Source: an uncultured Flavobacteriaceae bacterium
GTDB taxonomy: Bacteria; Bacteroidota; Bacteroidia; Flavobacteriales; Flavobacteriaceae
Direction of reading: 5' to 3'
Assembly: GCA_913065125.1 (NCBI GenBank)
Contig: CAJYAG010000005.1
Coordinates: forward strand, 62,001-126,000
Length of the DNA: 64,000 nucleotides
Shown here: positions 28,793 through 39,200 of the stretch, in pieces
Layout of the letters: every line of letters starts with the position of its first letter
Position numbering within the stretch: position 1 is the first letter of the stretch
Made by a program: the position numbers and the translations under genes
Notes under the pieces: generated by a model
Seen by the model: only the letters and a program-made list of their open reading frames with translations
Told to the model about the DNA's origin: nothing
The model's database searches: none

Positions 28793-29350
28793 ATGAAGGA
28801 AACTATTTATATAAAAAACATGGTTTGTAACCGTTGTATTTCCTCGGTTTTAGCAATTTTTACTGCTGAAAATTATATAATAGAATCTGTAGAATTAGGA
28901 AAAGTAGTAGCAATAAAAAGTAAAAACAGTAATGCAGAAAATTTAAAAAAAACGCTTACCAACATCGGTTTTAAAATTATTGATAATGAATCAGATACGC
29001 TGATTGAACAAATAAAAATAAAGCTTATATATAAAGTAGAATTAGGTGAAACAGAAAATTTATTTAAACTTTTAGCAAAAGAATTTGGCAAAACAGAAAC
29101 CGTTATTAGCAAATTATTTAGTAAACATGAAGGTCTAACAATAGAAAAATACATCATCAATTTAAAAATAGAAAAAGTAAAAGAATTGATACAACTCGGA
29201 CAATTAAATTTCTCTGAAATAGCCTACAGTTTAAATTACAAAACCAGTAGCCATTTGGCAAGACAATTTAAAACCATTACAGGAATGTCAATGTCTAACT
29301 ATAAAAATTTGCAAGATTGGGATAGAAAACCCTTAGACCGAATTGTATAA
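28793..29350 (+). CDS. AraC-type regulator fused to an HMA-like metal-binding domain
   Basis: 185 aa. Residues 1-70 have the ferredoxin-like pattern of heavy-metal-associated domains with the CxxC pair Cys12/Cys15 in NMVCNRCISS. Residues about 80-180 are an AraC/XylS DNA-binding domain with two helix-turn-helix elements: LTIEKYIINLKIEKVKELI, then FSEIAYSLNYKTSSHLARQF. The combination suggests a one-component regulator in which Cu(I) bound to the CxxC changes DNA binding. That is inference from domains and position: it sits inside the copper operon between the haem-binding protein and copA. MerR- or CsoR-type regulators are absent from the locus. Confidence 0.87.
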   Translation: MKETIYIKNMVCNRCISSVLAIFTAENYIIESVELGKVVAIKSKNSNAENLKKTLTNIGFKIIDNESDTLIEQIKIKLIYKVELGETENLFKLLAKEFGKTETVISKLFSKHEGLTIEKYIINLKIEKVKELIQLGQLNFSEIAYSLNYKTSSHLARQFKTITGMSMSNYKNLQDWDRKPLDRIV

Positions 29351-29418
29351 AAAAGAATCAGAATTATGAAAATAATGCAAACAACATCTGTTTAATTTTG
29401 AACATAAAATTAAATACC

Positions 29419-31917
29419 ATGCAACACACATATCACATACACGGAATGACCTGTAACGGTTGTAGAAGTCACGTTGAAGAAATACTATCAAAAGTAGATG
29501 GTGTTTCTAGCGCAACTGTAAATTTAGAAAAAGCAGAAGCTACTATTAAAATGGAAGCGCACATTGCTATTGAAACCTTTCAAGATGCTTTAAAAAATGA
29601 TGGTGGACGATATAGCATCCATAAACAAGGAGAACACCATCACCATGAAGATAAAAAGGAAGTAAAACCTACTGGCAAAGGAACAGGTACATTTTATTGC
29701 CCAATGCATTGCGAAGGCGATAAAACTTATGACAAAGCTGGCGATTGTCCTGTGTGTGGAATGGATTTAGTTGAAGAACAAAACCTTTCAACTTCAAATT
29801 CAGAACAATGGACGTGCCCAATGCATCCTGAAGTGGTAAAGGATGAACCTGGTGCTTGTCCTATTTGCGGAATGGATTTGGTTCCGTTAGAAGCAGATAT
29901 TTCATCAGAAGAAAAAACCTATAAAAAATTATTAAAAAAATTCTGGCTTGCTGTTGCCTTTACAGTACCAATATTTTTAATTGCGATGTCAGAAATGGTA
30001 AACAACAATCCATTGTATGCTGTTTTAGAACAAAAAAACTGGAATTGGATTCAGTTTGCATTGTCAATTCCAGTTGTATTCTACGCCACTTGGATGTTTT
30101 TTGAACGCGCGTTCAGAAGTATTAAAACTTGGAATTTAAATATGTTCACACTTATAGGCATTGGTGCTGGTGTAGCTTGGCTATTTAGTGTATTTGGAAT
30201 GTTTTTCCCCGATATTTTTCCAGAGCAATTTTTATCCGAATCAGGAGCCGTGCATGTTTATTTTGAAGCTGCTTCAGTAATTTTAACTTTGGTATTGTTA
30301 GGGCAACTTTTAGAAGCGCGTGCGCATAGCAAAACCAATTCGGCAGTAAAAGAATTATTAAAATTAGCACCAAACAAAGCTACAAAAATAGTAAATGGCG
30401 AAGATGTTGAGGTTAGCATTGATAAGATAGAATTAAACGATGTTTTAAAAGTAAAACCAGGCGATAAGATTCCTGTAGATGGCTCAATAACCGAAGGTGA
30501 AACTACCATTGATGAATCGATGATTTCAGGAGAGCCAATACCTGTTAATAAAACTGTAGGTGGTAAAGTAAGTAGTGGTACTATAAATGGAAATCAAGTG
30601 TTCTTGATGAAAGCCGAAAAAATTGGTAGCGACACCCTACTCTCTCAAATTATCCACATGGTGAATGACGCAAGTAGAAGCCGTGCACCCATTCAGAACT
30701 TAGCAGATAAAGTCTCTGGATATTTTGTGCCTGTTGTCGTATTAATTTCTCTAATAACCTTTGCAGTTTGGGCTATTTGGGGACCAGAACCTGTTTATGT
30801 CTATGCTTTTGTCAATGCCATTGCGGTGTTAATTATTGCCTGCCCTTGCGCATTAGGATTGGCAACACCTATGTCGGTTATGGTTGGAGTTGGTAAGGGT
30901 GCTCAAAATGGTGTGCTGATTAAAAACGCAGAAGCTTTAGAGAAATTAGATAAAGTAGACACACTCATTATTGATAAAACAGGAACCATTACCGAAGGAA
31001 AACCCACCGTTGAAAAAGTAGGTGCTTTTGGAACTAATTTTTCCGAAAGTGAAGTGCTTCAATATGTTGTGTCTTTAAATAGCAATTCTGAACATCCATT
31101 AGCAGAAGCAACCGTTAAATATGGTAAAGAGCAGAAAGCAGTAGTCTTAAAATCTGAAGAATTTAGTGCAGTTACTGGTAAAGGAGTTGAAGGAAAAATA
31201 AACGCTAAAAACGTAGCATTAGGGAATCCAGAGATGATGCATTATGCTAAAGCAAAAATTTCTTCAGAAATGGAAGAAGAAGCAAAAACCTATCAAAAAC
31301 AGGGTAAAACAGTTTCCTATTTAGCAATTGATAATCAAGTTGTTGGTTACGTCGTAATTGGCGATAAAATTAAAGCAACAAGTGCCAAAGCAATTAAAGA
31401 ACTTCTAGGTAAAGGAATTGCAGTTATTATGCTTACAGGCGATAATCACGATACCGCACAAGCAGTAGCCTCAGAGCTTAATCTAACCGACTTTAAAGCA
31501 AGTATGTTACCAGAAGATAAACTCAAAGTGGTAGAAAAACTTCAGAAAGAAGGAAAAGTTGTGGCGATGGCTGGCGATGGTATCAACGATGCACCTGCAT
31601 TGGCAAAAAGTGATGTCGGAATCGCAATGGGAACCGGAACAGACGTGGCGATTGAAAGCGCTATGATTACATTGGTTAAAGGTGATTTACAAGGCATTGT
31701 AAAAGCCAAAAACTTAAGTCACTGTGTGATGAAAAATATCAAGCAAAATCTGTTTTTCGCACTTATTTACAACACATTAGGCGTGCCTATTGCTGCAGGT
31801 GTTTTGTTTCCCTTTTTTGGAATATTATTATCACCAATGATTGCCGCTTTAGCGATGAGTTTTAGTTCAGTATCTGTAATCACAAATGCATTAAGGTTAA
31901 GAAATATTAAAATATAA
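29419..31917 (+). CDS. copA: Copper-translocating P1B-type ATPase
   Basis: 832 aa from the ATG at 29419; a TTG seven codons upstream is less likely. The order is: an HMA domain with GMTCNGC (Cys12, Cys15), a His-rich linker, two heavy-metal-binding motifs (CPMHCEGDKTYD with CPVCGMDL, and CPMHPEVVKDEPGACPICGM), then eight expected membrane helices. The ion-path motif is CPC (475-477), the phosphorylated Asp519 is in DKTGTITEG, and SEHPLAEA, MLTGDN and GDGINDAP complete the ATPase core. It pumps Cu(I) or Ag(I) out of the cytoplasm. It is preceded by the HMA-AraC regulator (68 bp gap) and followed after 4 nt by the DUF2911 gene. Confidence 0.95.
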   Translation: MQHTYHIHGMTCNGCRSHVEEILSKVDGVSSATVNLEKAEATIKMEAHIAIETFQDALKNDGGRYSIHKQGEHHHHEDKKEVKPTGKGTGTFYCPMHCEGDKTYDKAGDCPVCGMDLVEEQNLSTSNSEQWTCPMHPEVVKDEPGACPICGMDLVPLEADISSEEKTYKKLLKKFWLAVAFTVPIFLIAMSEMVNNNPLYAVLEQKNWNWIQFALSIPVVFYATWMFFERAFRSIKTWNLNMFTLIGIGAGVAWLFSVFGMFFPDIFPEQFLSESGAVHVYFEAASVILTLVLLGQLLEARAHSKTNSAVKELLKLAPNKATKIVNGEDVEVSIDKIELNDVLKVKPGDKIPVDGSITEGETTIDESMISGEPIPVNKTVGGKVSSGTINGNQVFLMKAEKIGSDTLLSQIIHMVNDASRSRAPIQNLADKVSGYFVPVVVLISLITFAVWAIWGPEPVYVYAFVNAIAVLIIACPCALGLATPMSVMVGVGKGAQNGVLIKNAEALEKLDKVDTLIIDKTGTITEGKPTVEKVGAFGTNFSESEVLQYVVSLNSNSEHPLAEATVKYGKEQKAVVLKSEEFSAVTGKGVEGKINAKNVALGNPEMMHYAKAKISSEMEEEAKTYQKQGKTVSYLAIDNQVVGYVVIGDKIKATSAKAIKELLGKGIAVIMLTGDNHDTAQAVASELNLTDFKASMLPEDKLKVVEKLQKEGKVVAMAGDGINDAPALAKSDVGIAMGTGTDVAIESAMITLVKGDLQGIVKAKNLSHCVMKNIKQNLFFALIYNTLGVPIAAGVLFPFFGILLSPMIAALAMSFSSVSVITNALRLRNIKI

Positions 31918-31921
31918 AAAA

Positions 31922-32512
31922 ATGAAAAAATTACTAATAATACTTGTAGTATCATTATCAGTGTTGGGTTGTAAGAATGAAGTAAAAAAAACAGACAAAA
32001 ACGAACATGAAAACCATGTTACTACTTCTGTAAAAGACAAAACACCCAAAAAGAAAGTATTAAGTCCACATACATCAGCTATGGCAATGATTGGAGATGC
32101 TCATATTCATATCGATTATTCTTCTCCTGGTGTAAGAGGCAGAATTATTTTTGGTGGGCTTGTTGGTTATGATGCTGTTTGGCAAGCTGGTGCACATAAT
32201 GCAACTTGGATAGAAACTAATAAAGACTTGATAATAAATGGCAAAGTGCTTCCAAAAGGGAAATATGGTTTTTTTACAATTCCAACAAAAAAAGATTGGA
32301 CAATAATAATTAATAAAAATTGGGATCAACATGGCAAAGATGAGTATGATGCAAAGGATGATGTTATTAAATTTAAAGTAACACCTAGTATTTCAAAAGA
32401 AATAACTGAGCATTTAGAATATAAAGTACAGAAAAATAGTGAAACTGAAGGTAGTATTTCTCTTGCTTGGGAAAAGATTACTATTCAGTTTCCTTTTAAA
32501 TTAAAGCAATAA
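31922..32512 (+). CDS. DUF2911 lipoprotein
   Basis: 196 aa with a lipobox VLGC (Cys17), a Lys/His-rich linker, and a DUF2911 domain (about 40-195) containing IDYSSPGVRGRIIFGG, VWQAGAHNATWIE and GKYGFFTIP. The domain's function is unknown. It probably sits on the periplasmic face of a membrane. Its position between copA and the CusB-like adaptor, with gaps of 4 and 10 nt, places it in the same transcript. Confidence 0.83.
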   Translation: MKKLLIILVVSLSVLGCKNEVKKTDKNEHENHVTTSVKDKTPKKKVLSPHTSAMAMIGDAHIHIDYSSPGVRGRIIFGGLVGYDAVWQAGAHNATWIETNKDLIINGKVLPKGKYGFFTIPTKKDWTIIINKNWDQHGKDEYDAKDDVIKFKVTPSISKEITEHLEYKVQKNSETEGSISLAWEKITIQFPFKLKQ

Positions 32513-32522
32513 AACAAACACC

Positions 32523-34274
32523 ATGAAAAAATATATAAGTTATATCGTACTATTAATTGCTGGTTTACTTTTAGGATGGTTCTTATTCGGAACTTCTTCT
32601 AACAAAAAAACAGCACACAAGCATTCTGAAATTTCGGGAATCGCTAAAATGTGGACTTGCTCTATGCATCCGCAGATAATGCAACCAGAAGCAGGCGATT
32701 GTCCAATTTGTGGAATGGATTTAATTCCTGCAGAATCAAGTGCAGGTGGATTAAATGCTAATGAGTTTAAGCTGACTAAAAATGCCATGGCATTGGCAAA
32801 TGTTAGAACATCAATTATTGGAAAAAGCAATACAGCAGATAAAGCGATAAAACTATCAGGAAGAATTGTAGAAAACGAAGACAACTCTGCAATTCAGCCT
32901 GCTCATTTTGATGGGAGAATAGAAAAGTTATACGTAAAATATTTAGGAAAAAAAGTAACCAAAGGTCAGGCTGTTGCCCAAATATATTCAGCAGAATTAA
33001 CAACTGCACAACAAGAATTGTTAACAACATATAGTTTAAGAGAAACACAACCTCAACTTTACAAAGCTGTGTATAACAAATTTAAAAACTGGAAAATTGA
33101 TGGTGCTCAGTTAGAAGAAGTTTTAAAAACTGGGAAAATAAAAACGAGTTTTACAATCTATTCTCATGTTTCTGGAGTAATTACTGAAATTTCTGTAAGT
33201 GAGGGTGCACATATTATGGAAGGAAAACCCATTTTTAAAGTATCGAATTTAAGTACTGTTTGGGCTAATTTTGACGTGTATGAAAATCAAATAAAGCTCT
33301 TTAAAAAAGGACAAGAAGTTGCAATAACTACCAAAGCTTTTGCTAATAAAGAATTTAAAGGAAAAGTAACTTTTATTGATCCAATCTTAGACACCAAAAC
33401 AAGAATTGTAAAATTAAGAGTTGTGCTTGATAATGAAGCGGGCGATTTAAAACCTGGAATGTTTGTAGAAGGAAAAATTAAAGGAACTACTTCAACAAAA
33501 AAACAAATAGTTATGATTCCGGCTTCTGCAATATTATGGACAGGGAAGCGCTCGGTTGTCTATATAAAAACTAGTAAAACAGAGCCAATTTTTGAAATGA
33601 AAGAAATTACTATCGGAAATAAAATTGGAGAACAATACGAGGTTATAGAAGGATTAAAAGATGGAGACGAAATTGTAACTAACGGAACATTTACGATTGA
33701 TGCATCTGCACAATTGCAAGGCAAAAAATCGATGATGAACAAAACTGGCGGAGCAACTACTACTGGACACGAAAATCATCTTGGAACAGAAGCAACAACT
33801 ACTTTAAAAATTGAGCGCCTTAAGGTATCTTCTAAATTTCAAAATCAATTAAAAACAGTTTTTAATTCTTACATCAAACTAAAAGATGTTTTGGTAAATG
33901 ATGACGAAAATAATGGAATTACAGCAGCTAAAAATGTATTGCAAAGTCTAGCTAAGTTAGATATGAAACTTTTAAAAGATAAAAAAGCCCACGAAAAATG
34001 GATGTCTTTTGAAAAGGAAATTAAAACTGCTGTTACTGCTATTTCAAAAACATCGAACATTAAAGCACAGAGAAATCACTTTAAACAGTTGTCAACAAAT
34101 CTAATTGGTGCGGTAGAAACTTTCGGAATTCAAGAAAAAGTATACCGTCAATTTTGCCCAATGGCAGATGCTAATAATGGCGCATATTGGTTAAGTAAAG
34201 AAGAAAAAATATTAAATCCTTATTTTGGAGACGCCATGTTATCTTGTGGTAGTGTAGCGCAAGTCATTGAGTAA
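32523..34274 (+). CDS. cusB: CusB-like RND periplasmic adaptor with HMBD and DUF3347 domains
   Basis: 583 aa. One membrane anchor (about 4-22) precedes a heavy-metal-binding motif (CSMHPQIMQPEAGDCPICGM, about 46-65). The membrane-fusion core follows (about 75-390: barrel-sandwich hybrid, alpha hairpin, beta barrel), with AHFDGRIEKLYVK and KPGMFVEGKI. After a linker the C-terminus (about 435-580) is a full DUF3347 domain ending FCPMADANNGAYW. The adaptor links the RND pump to the TolC channel and in E. coli passes Cu(I) to CusA. It is last in the operon, over 6 kb from cusA, unlike the usual adjacent layout. A bidirectional terminator follows. Confidence 0.9.
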   Translation: MKKYISYIVLLIAGLLLGWFLFGTSSNKKTAHKHSEISGIAKMWTCSMHPQIMQPEAGDCPICGMDLIPAESSAGGLNANEFKLTKNAMALANVRTSIIGKSNTADKAIKLSGRIVENEDNSAIQPAHFDGRIEKLYVKYLGKKVTKGQAVAQIYSAELTTAQQELLTTYSLRETQPQLYKAVYNKFKNWKIDGAQLEEVLKTGKIKTSFTIYSHVSGVITEISVSEGAHIMEGKPIFKVSNLSTVWANFDVYENQIKLFKKGQEVAITTKAFANKEFKGKVTFIDPILDTKTRIVKLRVVLDNEAGDLKPGMFVEGKIKGTTSTKKQIVMIPASAILWTGKRSVVYIKTSKTEPIFEMKEITIGNKIGEQYEVIEGLKDGDEIVTNGTFTIDASAQLQGKKSMMNKTGGATTTGHENHLGTEATTTLKIERLKVSSKFQNQLKTVFNSYIKLKDVLVNDDENNGITAAKNVLQSLAKLDMKLLKDKKAHEKWMSFEKEIKTAVTAISKTSNIKAQRNHFKQLSTNLIGAVETFGIQEKVYRQFCPMADANNGAYWLSKEEKILNPYFGDAMLSCGSVAQVIE

Positions 34275-34290
34275 AAGTTTTTATTATAAC

Positions 34291-34326
34291 AAAAAAACCG
34301 TAACAATTGTTACGGTTTTTTTTTTG
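34291..34326. terminator. Bidirectional terminator of the copper operon and tRNA-Ser(TGA)
   Basis: AACCGTAACA / TGTTACGGTT forms a perfect hairpin with A and T tracts on both sides. It ends the copper transcript (+) and the tRNA-Ser transcript (-). Confidence 0.9.
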
Positions 34327-34411
34327 CGGAGAATGAGGGATTCGAACCCCCGGACCTGTTACAGTCAACAGTTTTCAAGACTGCCGCATTCGACCACTCT
34401 GCCAATTCTCC
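34327..34411 (-). tRNA. tRNA-Ser (anticodon TGA)
   Basis: An 85-nt minus-strand tRNA with acceptor GGAGAAT/ATTCTCC, anticodon stem CAGTC around TTGAAAA (anticodon TGA), a long variable arm and discriminator G. It stands alone between the copper operon and aroC. Confidence 0.95.
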
Positions 34412-34445
34412 AAGTGTCTCATCAAGTATTCCCTGAATGCGGATG

Positions 34446-34453
34446 CAAATATA
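34446..34453 (-). promoter_or_regulatory. -7 box of tRNA-Ser(TGA)
   Basis: TATATTTG on the minus strand is a perfect TAnnTTTG followed by CATCCGC, 34 nt before the tRNA. No exact TTG lies at the -33 spacing. Confidence 0.55.
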
Positions 34454-34622
34454 GAATCTTTTTTGAGTTCCTAAAAGAATTTTATGCTTTTTTACGATTA
34501 TTTTTATAATTAATATTGACTTCCATTTTATAGCAACTTATAAAATATGTAACTTATAAAATTATGGTTTTTCTAAGAAAAAAAAGTAACTTCGCTACTC
34601 ATATCTTTAAAATTAAAAGACC

Positions 34623-35684
34623 ATGTTTAATTCTTTTGGAAACTTATTAAAATTGACAACTTTTGGTGAATCTCACGGAATTGCTATTGGCGGAATTATT
34701 GATGGTTTTCCGGCAGGAGTGAAAGTTGATTTTGATGCCATTCAAAAAGAATTAGACAGGCGTAAACCTGGTCAATCTTCAATTGTTACACAACGTAAAG
34801 AGCCAGACACGGTTCAGTTTTTATCTGGGATTTTTGAAGGAATTACCACTGGAGCATCAATTGGTTTTCAAATTCAGAATACCAATCAAAAATCAAAAGA
34901 TTATGCTCATAATACCAATGTATATCGTCCATCTCACGCAGATTTCACCTACGATAAAAAATACGGAACTAGAGATTTTCGTGGTGGCGGAAGAACTTCT
35001 GCTCGCGAAACTGCCAATTGGGTAGTTGCTGGAGCATTGGCAAAACAATTAATTGCACATATAAATATCAATGCGTTTACTTCTTCTGTTGGAGATATTT
35101 TTATTGACAAACCCTATCAAGAATTAGATTTTACTAAAACGGATGCTAATATTGTTCGTTGTCCAGATGCAATTTCCGCAGAAAAAATGATTGAAAAAAT
35201 CAAGACGATTAAAAAACAAGGTGATACTATTGGAGGAACAATTACCTGTGTTGCACAAAATATTCCTGTTGGATTGGGCGAACCTATTTTTCATAAATTA
35301 CATGCCGAATTAGGAAAAGCCATGTTATCCATCAACGCAGTAAAAGGTTTTGAGTTTGGTAGCGGGTTCTGCGGAAGCAAAATGAAAGGAAGTGAACACA
35401 ACGATATTTTTAATGCCGACGGAAAAACAGAAACCAATTTATCTGGCGGAATTCAAGGTGGAATCAGCAACGGAATGGATATTTATTTTCGTGTTGCTTT
35501 TAAACCAGTTGCCACCATTATGCAAAATCAACAAACCATAGACTCTGAAGGAAATCTAACAGAAATCCATGGTAAAGGCCGTCACGACCCTTGTGTGGTT
35601 CCAAGAGCAATTCCTATTGTAGAAGCATTAACTGCTTTGGTATTGGCAGATTTTTATTTGTTGGATAGAACAAGACAGGTTTAG
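34623..35684 (+). CDS. aroC: Chorismate synthase
   Basis: 353 aa, the usual length. It makes chorismate from 5-enolpyruvylshikimate-3-phosphate with reduced FMN, the last shared step of aromatic biosynthesis. Family signatures are visible: [18 protein letters not shown] at the N-terminus, the Arg-rich substrate site [29 protein letters not shown], and [17 protein letters not shown] near the C-terminus. A possible -7 box TAACTTCG lies at 34587-34594. The gene stands alone; no other shikimate genes are in the window. Confidence 0.97.
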   Translation: MFNSFGNLLKLTTFGESHGIAIGGIIDGFPAGVKVDFDAIQKELDRRKPGQSSIVTQRKEPDTVQFLSGIFEGITTGASIGFQIQNTNQKSKDYAHNTNVYRPSHADFTYDKKYGTRDFRGGGRTSARETANWVVAGALAKQLIAHININAFTSSVGDIFIDKPYQELDFTKTDANIVRCPDAISAEKMIEKIKTIKKQGDTIGGTITCVAQNIPVGLGEPIFHKLHAELGKAMLSINAVKGFEFGSGFCGSKMKGSEHNDIFNADGKTETNLSGGIQGGISNGMDIYFRVAFKPVATIMQNQQTIDSEGNLTEIHGKGRHDPCVVPRAIPIVEALTALVLADFYLLDRTRQV

Positions 35685-36082
35685 ATTCAATGTTCAATGG
35701 TAATTGTTAATTGTTAATTTGCCAATAAAGCACTTTATACAAAACTAACCGACACACTTTTTTAGAACTACTACTCTACTTTTTTAGTCTTGTAATTTTT
35801 AAACTTTTTGTTGTGTTTAAAAAGCAATTTTGGTTTTACATTCAGTAAGTATTGAGTTGTAATTCTTTTTTTAAAAAAAATCCTCTTTTTTCGCAGAATC
35901 TCAATGCTTTTTATAAAAAGCAAACTCTAATTGGTGTAAAAAAAGGTTACATTTATTTCGGAAATACCTTATTTTACTAAGGAAACCACTTACCTGTCTT
36001 AACTTTCACTCTTTATAAATTGTAACGCTTTTGTAACGCTACATGTTATAGATTTTACACTTCATATTAGGATATTTGCTTC
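35685..36082. other. Intergenic region without a recognised gene
   Basis: About 400 A+T-rich bases between aroC and the small ORF. It begins with short repeats of AATTGTTA (35700-35718). Near its end it carries the direct repeat TTGTAACGCT twice (36020-36029 and 36031-36040), 11 nt apart, about one helical turn. No aroC terminator with a clear T tract was seen. The repeat may be a protein site upstream of the giant gene. Confidence 0.45.
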
Positions 36083-36223
36083 ATGTCAAAAAGAAATAGA
36101 AATTTTTCAACACTTATTCTTATGCTATTAGTAGCGTTAATTTTATTTCTATTGGTTTGGCACTTCTATAATACTCAGTTAGTAGAAATAGATAATAATA
36201 TTAAAAATTTAAAACAACAATAA
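36083..36223 (+). CDS. Possible 46-aa single-pass membrane peptide
   Basis: An ATG-started ORF of 46 codons: a basic N-terminus (MSKRNRNFS), one strongly hydrophobic stretch (about residues 10-27, TLILMLLVALILFLLVW), and a polar, charged C-terminus. This is a sensible N-in membrane peptide. It ends 33 nt before the giant gene, in the same direction. A box GATATTTG (36071-36078, 7 of 8 matches to the -7 consensus) lies only 4 nt before its ATG, so either the transcript is nearly leaderless or this stretch is simply the leader of the giant gene. I recognise no family. Confidence 0.45.
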   Translation: MSKRNRNFSTLILMLLVALILFLLVWHFYNTQLVEIDNNIKNLKQQ

Positions 36224-36256
36224 TACACAAAACTAAGATCATTAAACAGCCATATT

Positions 36257-39200
36257 ATGAAAAAAAAATACCTATTTCTCTTATTAGTTATTAGCAGTTT
36301 TTTTGCAACATTACAAGCACAAACTACAAGGTATGTAACCGAGGGTGGTGCAGGAACAAAAGATGGTCTTACTTGGGTAAATGCCTCAGATGATATCCAA
36401 GCTATGATAAACATCTCTGCTGCAAATGACCAAGTTTGGGTTGCTACCGGTTCATATAGACCAAATAGAAGAGCAGATAATATTTCCACTATTAGTTCTA
36501 GTACTGATAGAGCTGTATCGTTTTTATTAAAAAAAGATGTAAAACTCTATGGTGGTTTTGCTGGAACAGAAACTACATTAGCAGAAAGAAGTTTAACTTT
36601 ATCAGCAAATAAAACTATACTTAATGGAGGAGATATTAATGGTTTAGGTCGTATATTTAATGTGATTATAAGTTCTGGAGATGTGGGTTCTGCACGTCTA
36701 GATGGTTTCACTATTTTTGGTGGAACTTTAGGAAATCCTTATTTAACACTTCAAGTAAACGGAAATGAAATTAGTTCTTTGGATGGTAGTGGAATGTATA
36801 ATCATACCTCTTCACCGACTATAGCAAATTGCATTTTTTATGGTAATTTTTCAATGAATGGTGGTGGAATGTATAACTATAATTCCTCTCCAACAATTAT
36901 AAATAGTACATTTTATGAGGATACTGCTGATAGTGATGGCGACGAAATATATAATGAATCATCTTCTCCAAAAATTTACAACTCTATAGTTTGGGGAACT
37001 ATTTTTAATAATTCTTCTACACCAGAAATTAAAAATAGCATTATTAAAGGAAGTAACAATACAACTGATGGCAATATAGATGCTGCTACTTTAACAGATG
37101 CAACTCTTTTTAAAGACCCAGCTAACGGCGATTATAGTTTAAAAGCAGGTGGTATTGCTGTAAATACAGGGAGCAACACACTATACACTAACACAGGAGG
37201 TAACTTAACCACAGATGTAGATGTATTAGGCAACAAAAGAGTATTTCAAAATACTATTGATATTGGTGCGTATGAATCTCAAAAAGCTATCATAACTCCA
37301 GATGCAAATAACATCTTGTATGTTAACAAAGCAGCAATTGGCGAAGGTAGTGGAAATTCTTGGGCAAACGCCATCCCAGAATTAGCAGACGCTTTAGTTT
37401 GGGCAAACAAAAACAAAGCAAATTTTACCACAACACCTTTACAAATTTGGGTTGCAGGTGGTATTTATAAACCGCTATACAGCCCAGAAGATGGAGCTAA
37501 TTTTGGTACGAACCAAAATAAAAGCAATGCTTTTCTACTAGTAAATAATGTACAAATCTATGGTGGTTTTGCAGGTACAGAAACTACATTGGGTGAGAGA
37601 AATTTAAGTATTAGTGCTAATAAAACTACTTTAAGTGGCGATTTTAATAACGATGATACTATTACAGGTTCTGGAAGCACTTTAAGTATTACTAATAACA
37701 CTGATAATGCTTATAATATAGTTGTCAGTGCAGGGGATGTTGGTTCGGCACTTTTAGATGGTTTTACGATTACTGGTGGTAATGCTACTTTTAACACGAA
37801 ATTTTTAGCAAATACTAAGGAAATTTATATTTGTTCTGGAGCTGGAATTTATAATTCGGAATCAAATTCTACCTATAAAAACTTAATAATAAGAGGAAAT
37901 TTAAGTGCAGAATCTGGTGGAGGAATGTTTAGTTATATGTCAACTCCTAAATTAGAAAATATACTTATTGAAAGTAATATGGCTAATGACGGTGGAGGCT
38001 TAACAAATCAAGGAAACACAAATGCAACACTAACAAATGTTACTGTTTTTGGTAATAAATCATCAACAAATACTAGCGGAGGCATCTACAATACTGGTGC
38101 TACGGTAGTTGTAAATAATAGTATTATTTGGAACCTTATCGAGAATGAAGGAACGGGTTCTTACATAGCCAATAATAGCATTATAAAAGGAAGTTCAGTT
38201 ACAACAAATGATAATATTGATGCTACAAGTATCACGGAAACCACTCTTTTTAAAGATCCAACAAATGGAGATTATAGTTTAAATCCAAGTATTTTAAATA
38301 CGGCAATAAATGCAGGAGACAACACATTGTACACTGGTACCATTGCAACAGACAAAGATGTAGCAGGCAATGCACGTTTGTTTGATGGAACATCCACTAC
38401 AGATGTTATCGATTTAGGAGCCTATGAATTACAACAAGAACCAATACCATTGGCACCTAAAACAGCTATATCATTACAAATTTATGCAGGAGTAAAAACA
38501 GTAAGTGATTTAGCTATTACTGGAACTGCAATAAAATGGTATGATGCTGCAACTGCAGGTAACTTTTTAGAAAATACCACAGTTCTTACAGACAACACCA
38601 CCTATTACGCAAGCCAAACTGTAAACGGAGTAGAAAGCACAGATAGAAAAGCGGTAACCACTAAAAAAATTAGTGAATCCAACCAAACTTTTTTAAGTAG
38701 TGCCAATCCAACAGTTACCAATTTAGTAGCTACGCCAACTACCAATGCAACGGTTAAATGGTTTACCACAGCTACAAATGGCACTGCTTTAGAAAATACA
38801 GCAACATTAACTACAGGTACGTATTATGTGGAGCAAACTTCTTCTTTGTTAACCATAGAAACTTTAGGGAGTAATTTTTCTCAACCTTTTGGACTTACCG
38901 TGCAATCTGATGGAAAAATTTTGGTGGCAGATACCAATAACAATGTTATCAAACGGATGGACGCAGATGGAACGAATATACAAATTTTAGGGAGTGGTTT
39001 TAATAAACCTCGTGGAGTTGCCCTACAATCTGACGGAAAAATTTTGGTAGCAGACGCTGGTAATAACAGTATTAAACGTATGGATGCAGATGGATCTAAT
39101 ATAGTAACCCTAAACAGTACATTTAATCAACCTCATGGGCTTGCTGTTCAATCTGATGGAAAAATTTTAGTGGCAGATAGCTATAACAGTGCTATTAAAC

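Noticed and set aside
29365..29394. 9-codon ORF (MKIMQTTSV) before copA as a leader peptide
   Set aside because: Too short to support; no paired hairpins or terminator that would make an attenuator were seen.
34267..34509. 80-aa ORF over tRNA-Ser(TGA)
   Set aside because: It is made of terminator and reverse tRNA sequence; the motif [10 protein letters not shown] is a typical tRNA artefact.
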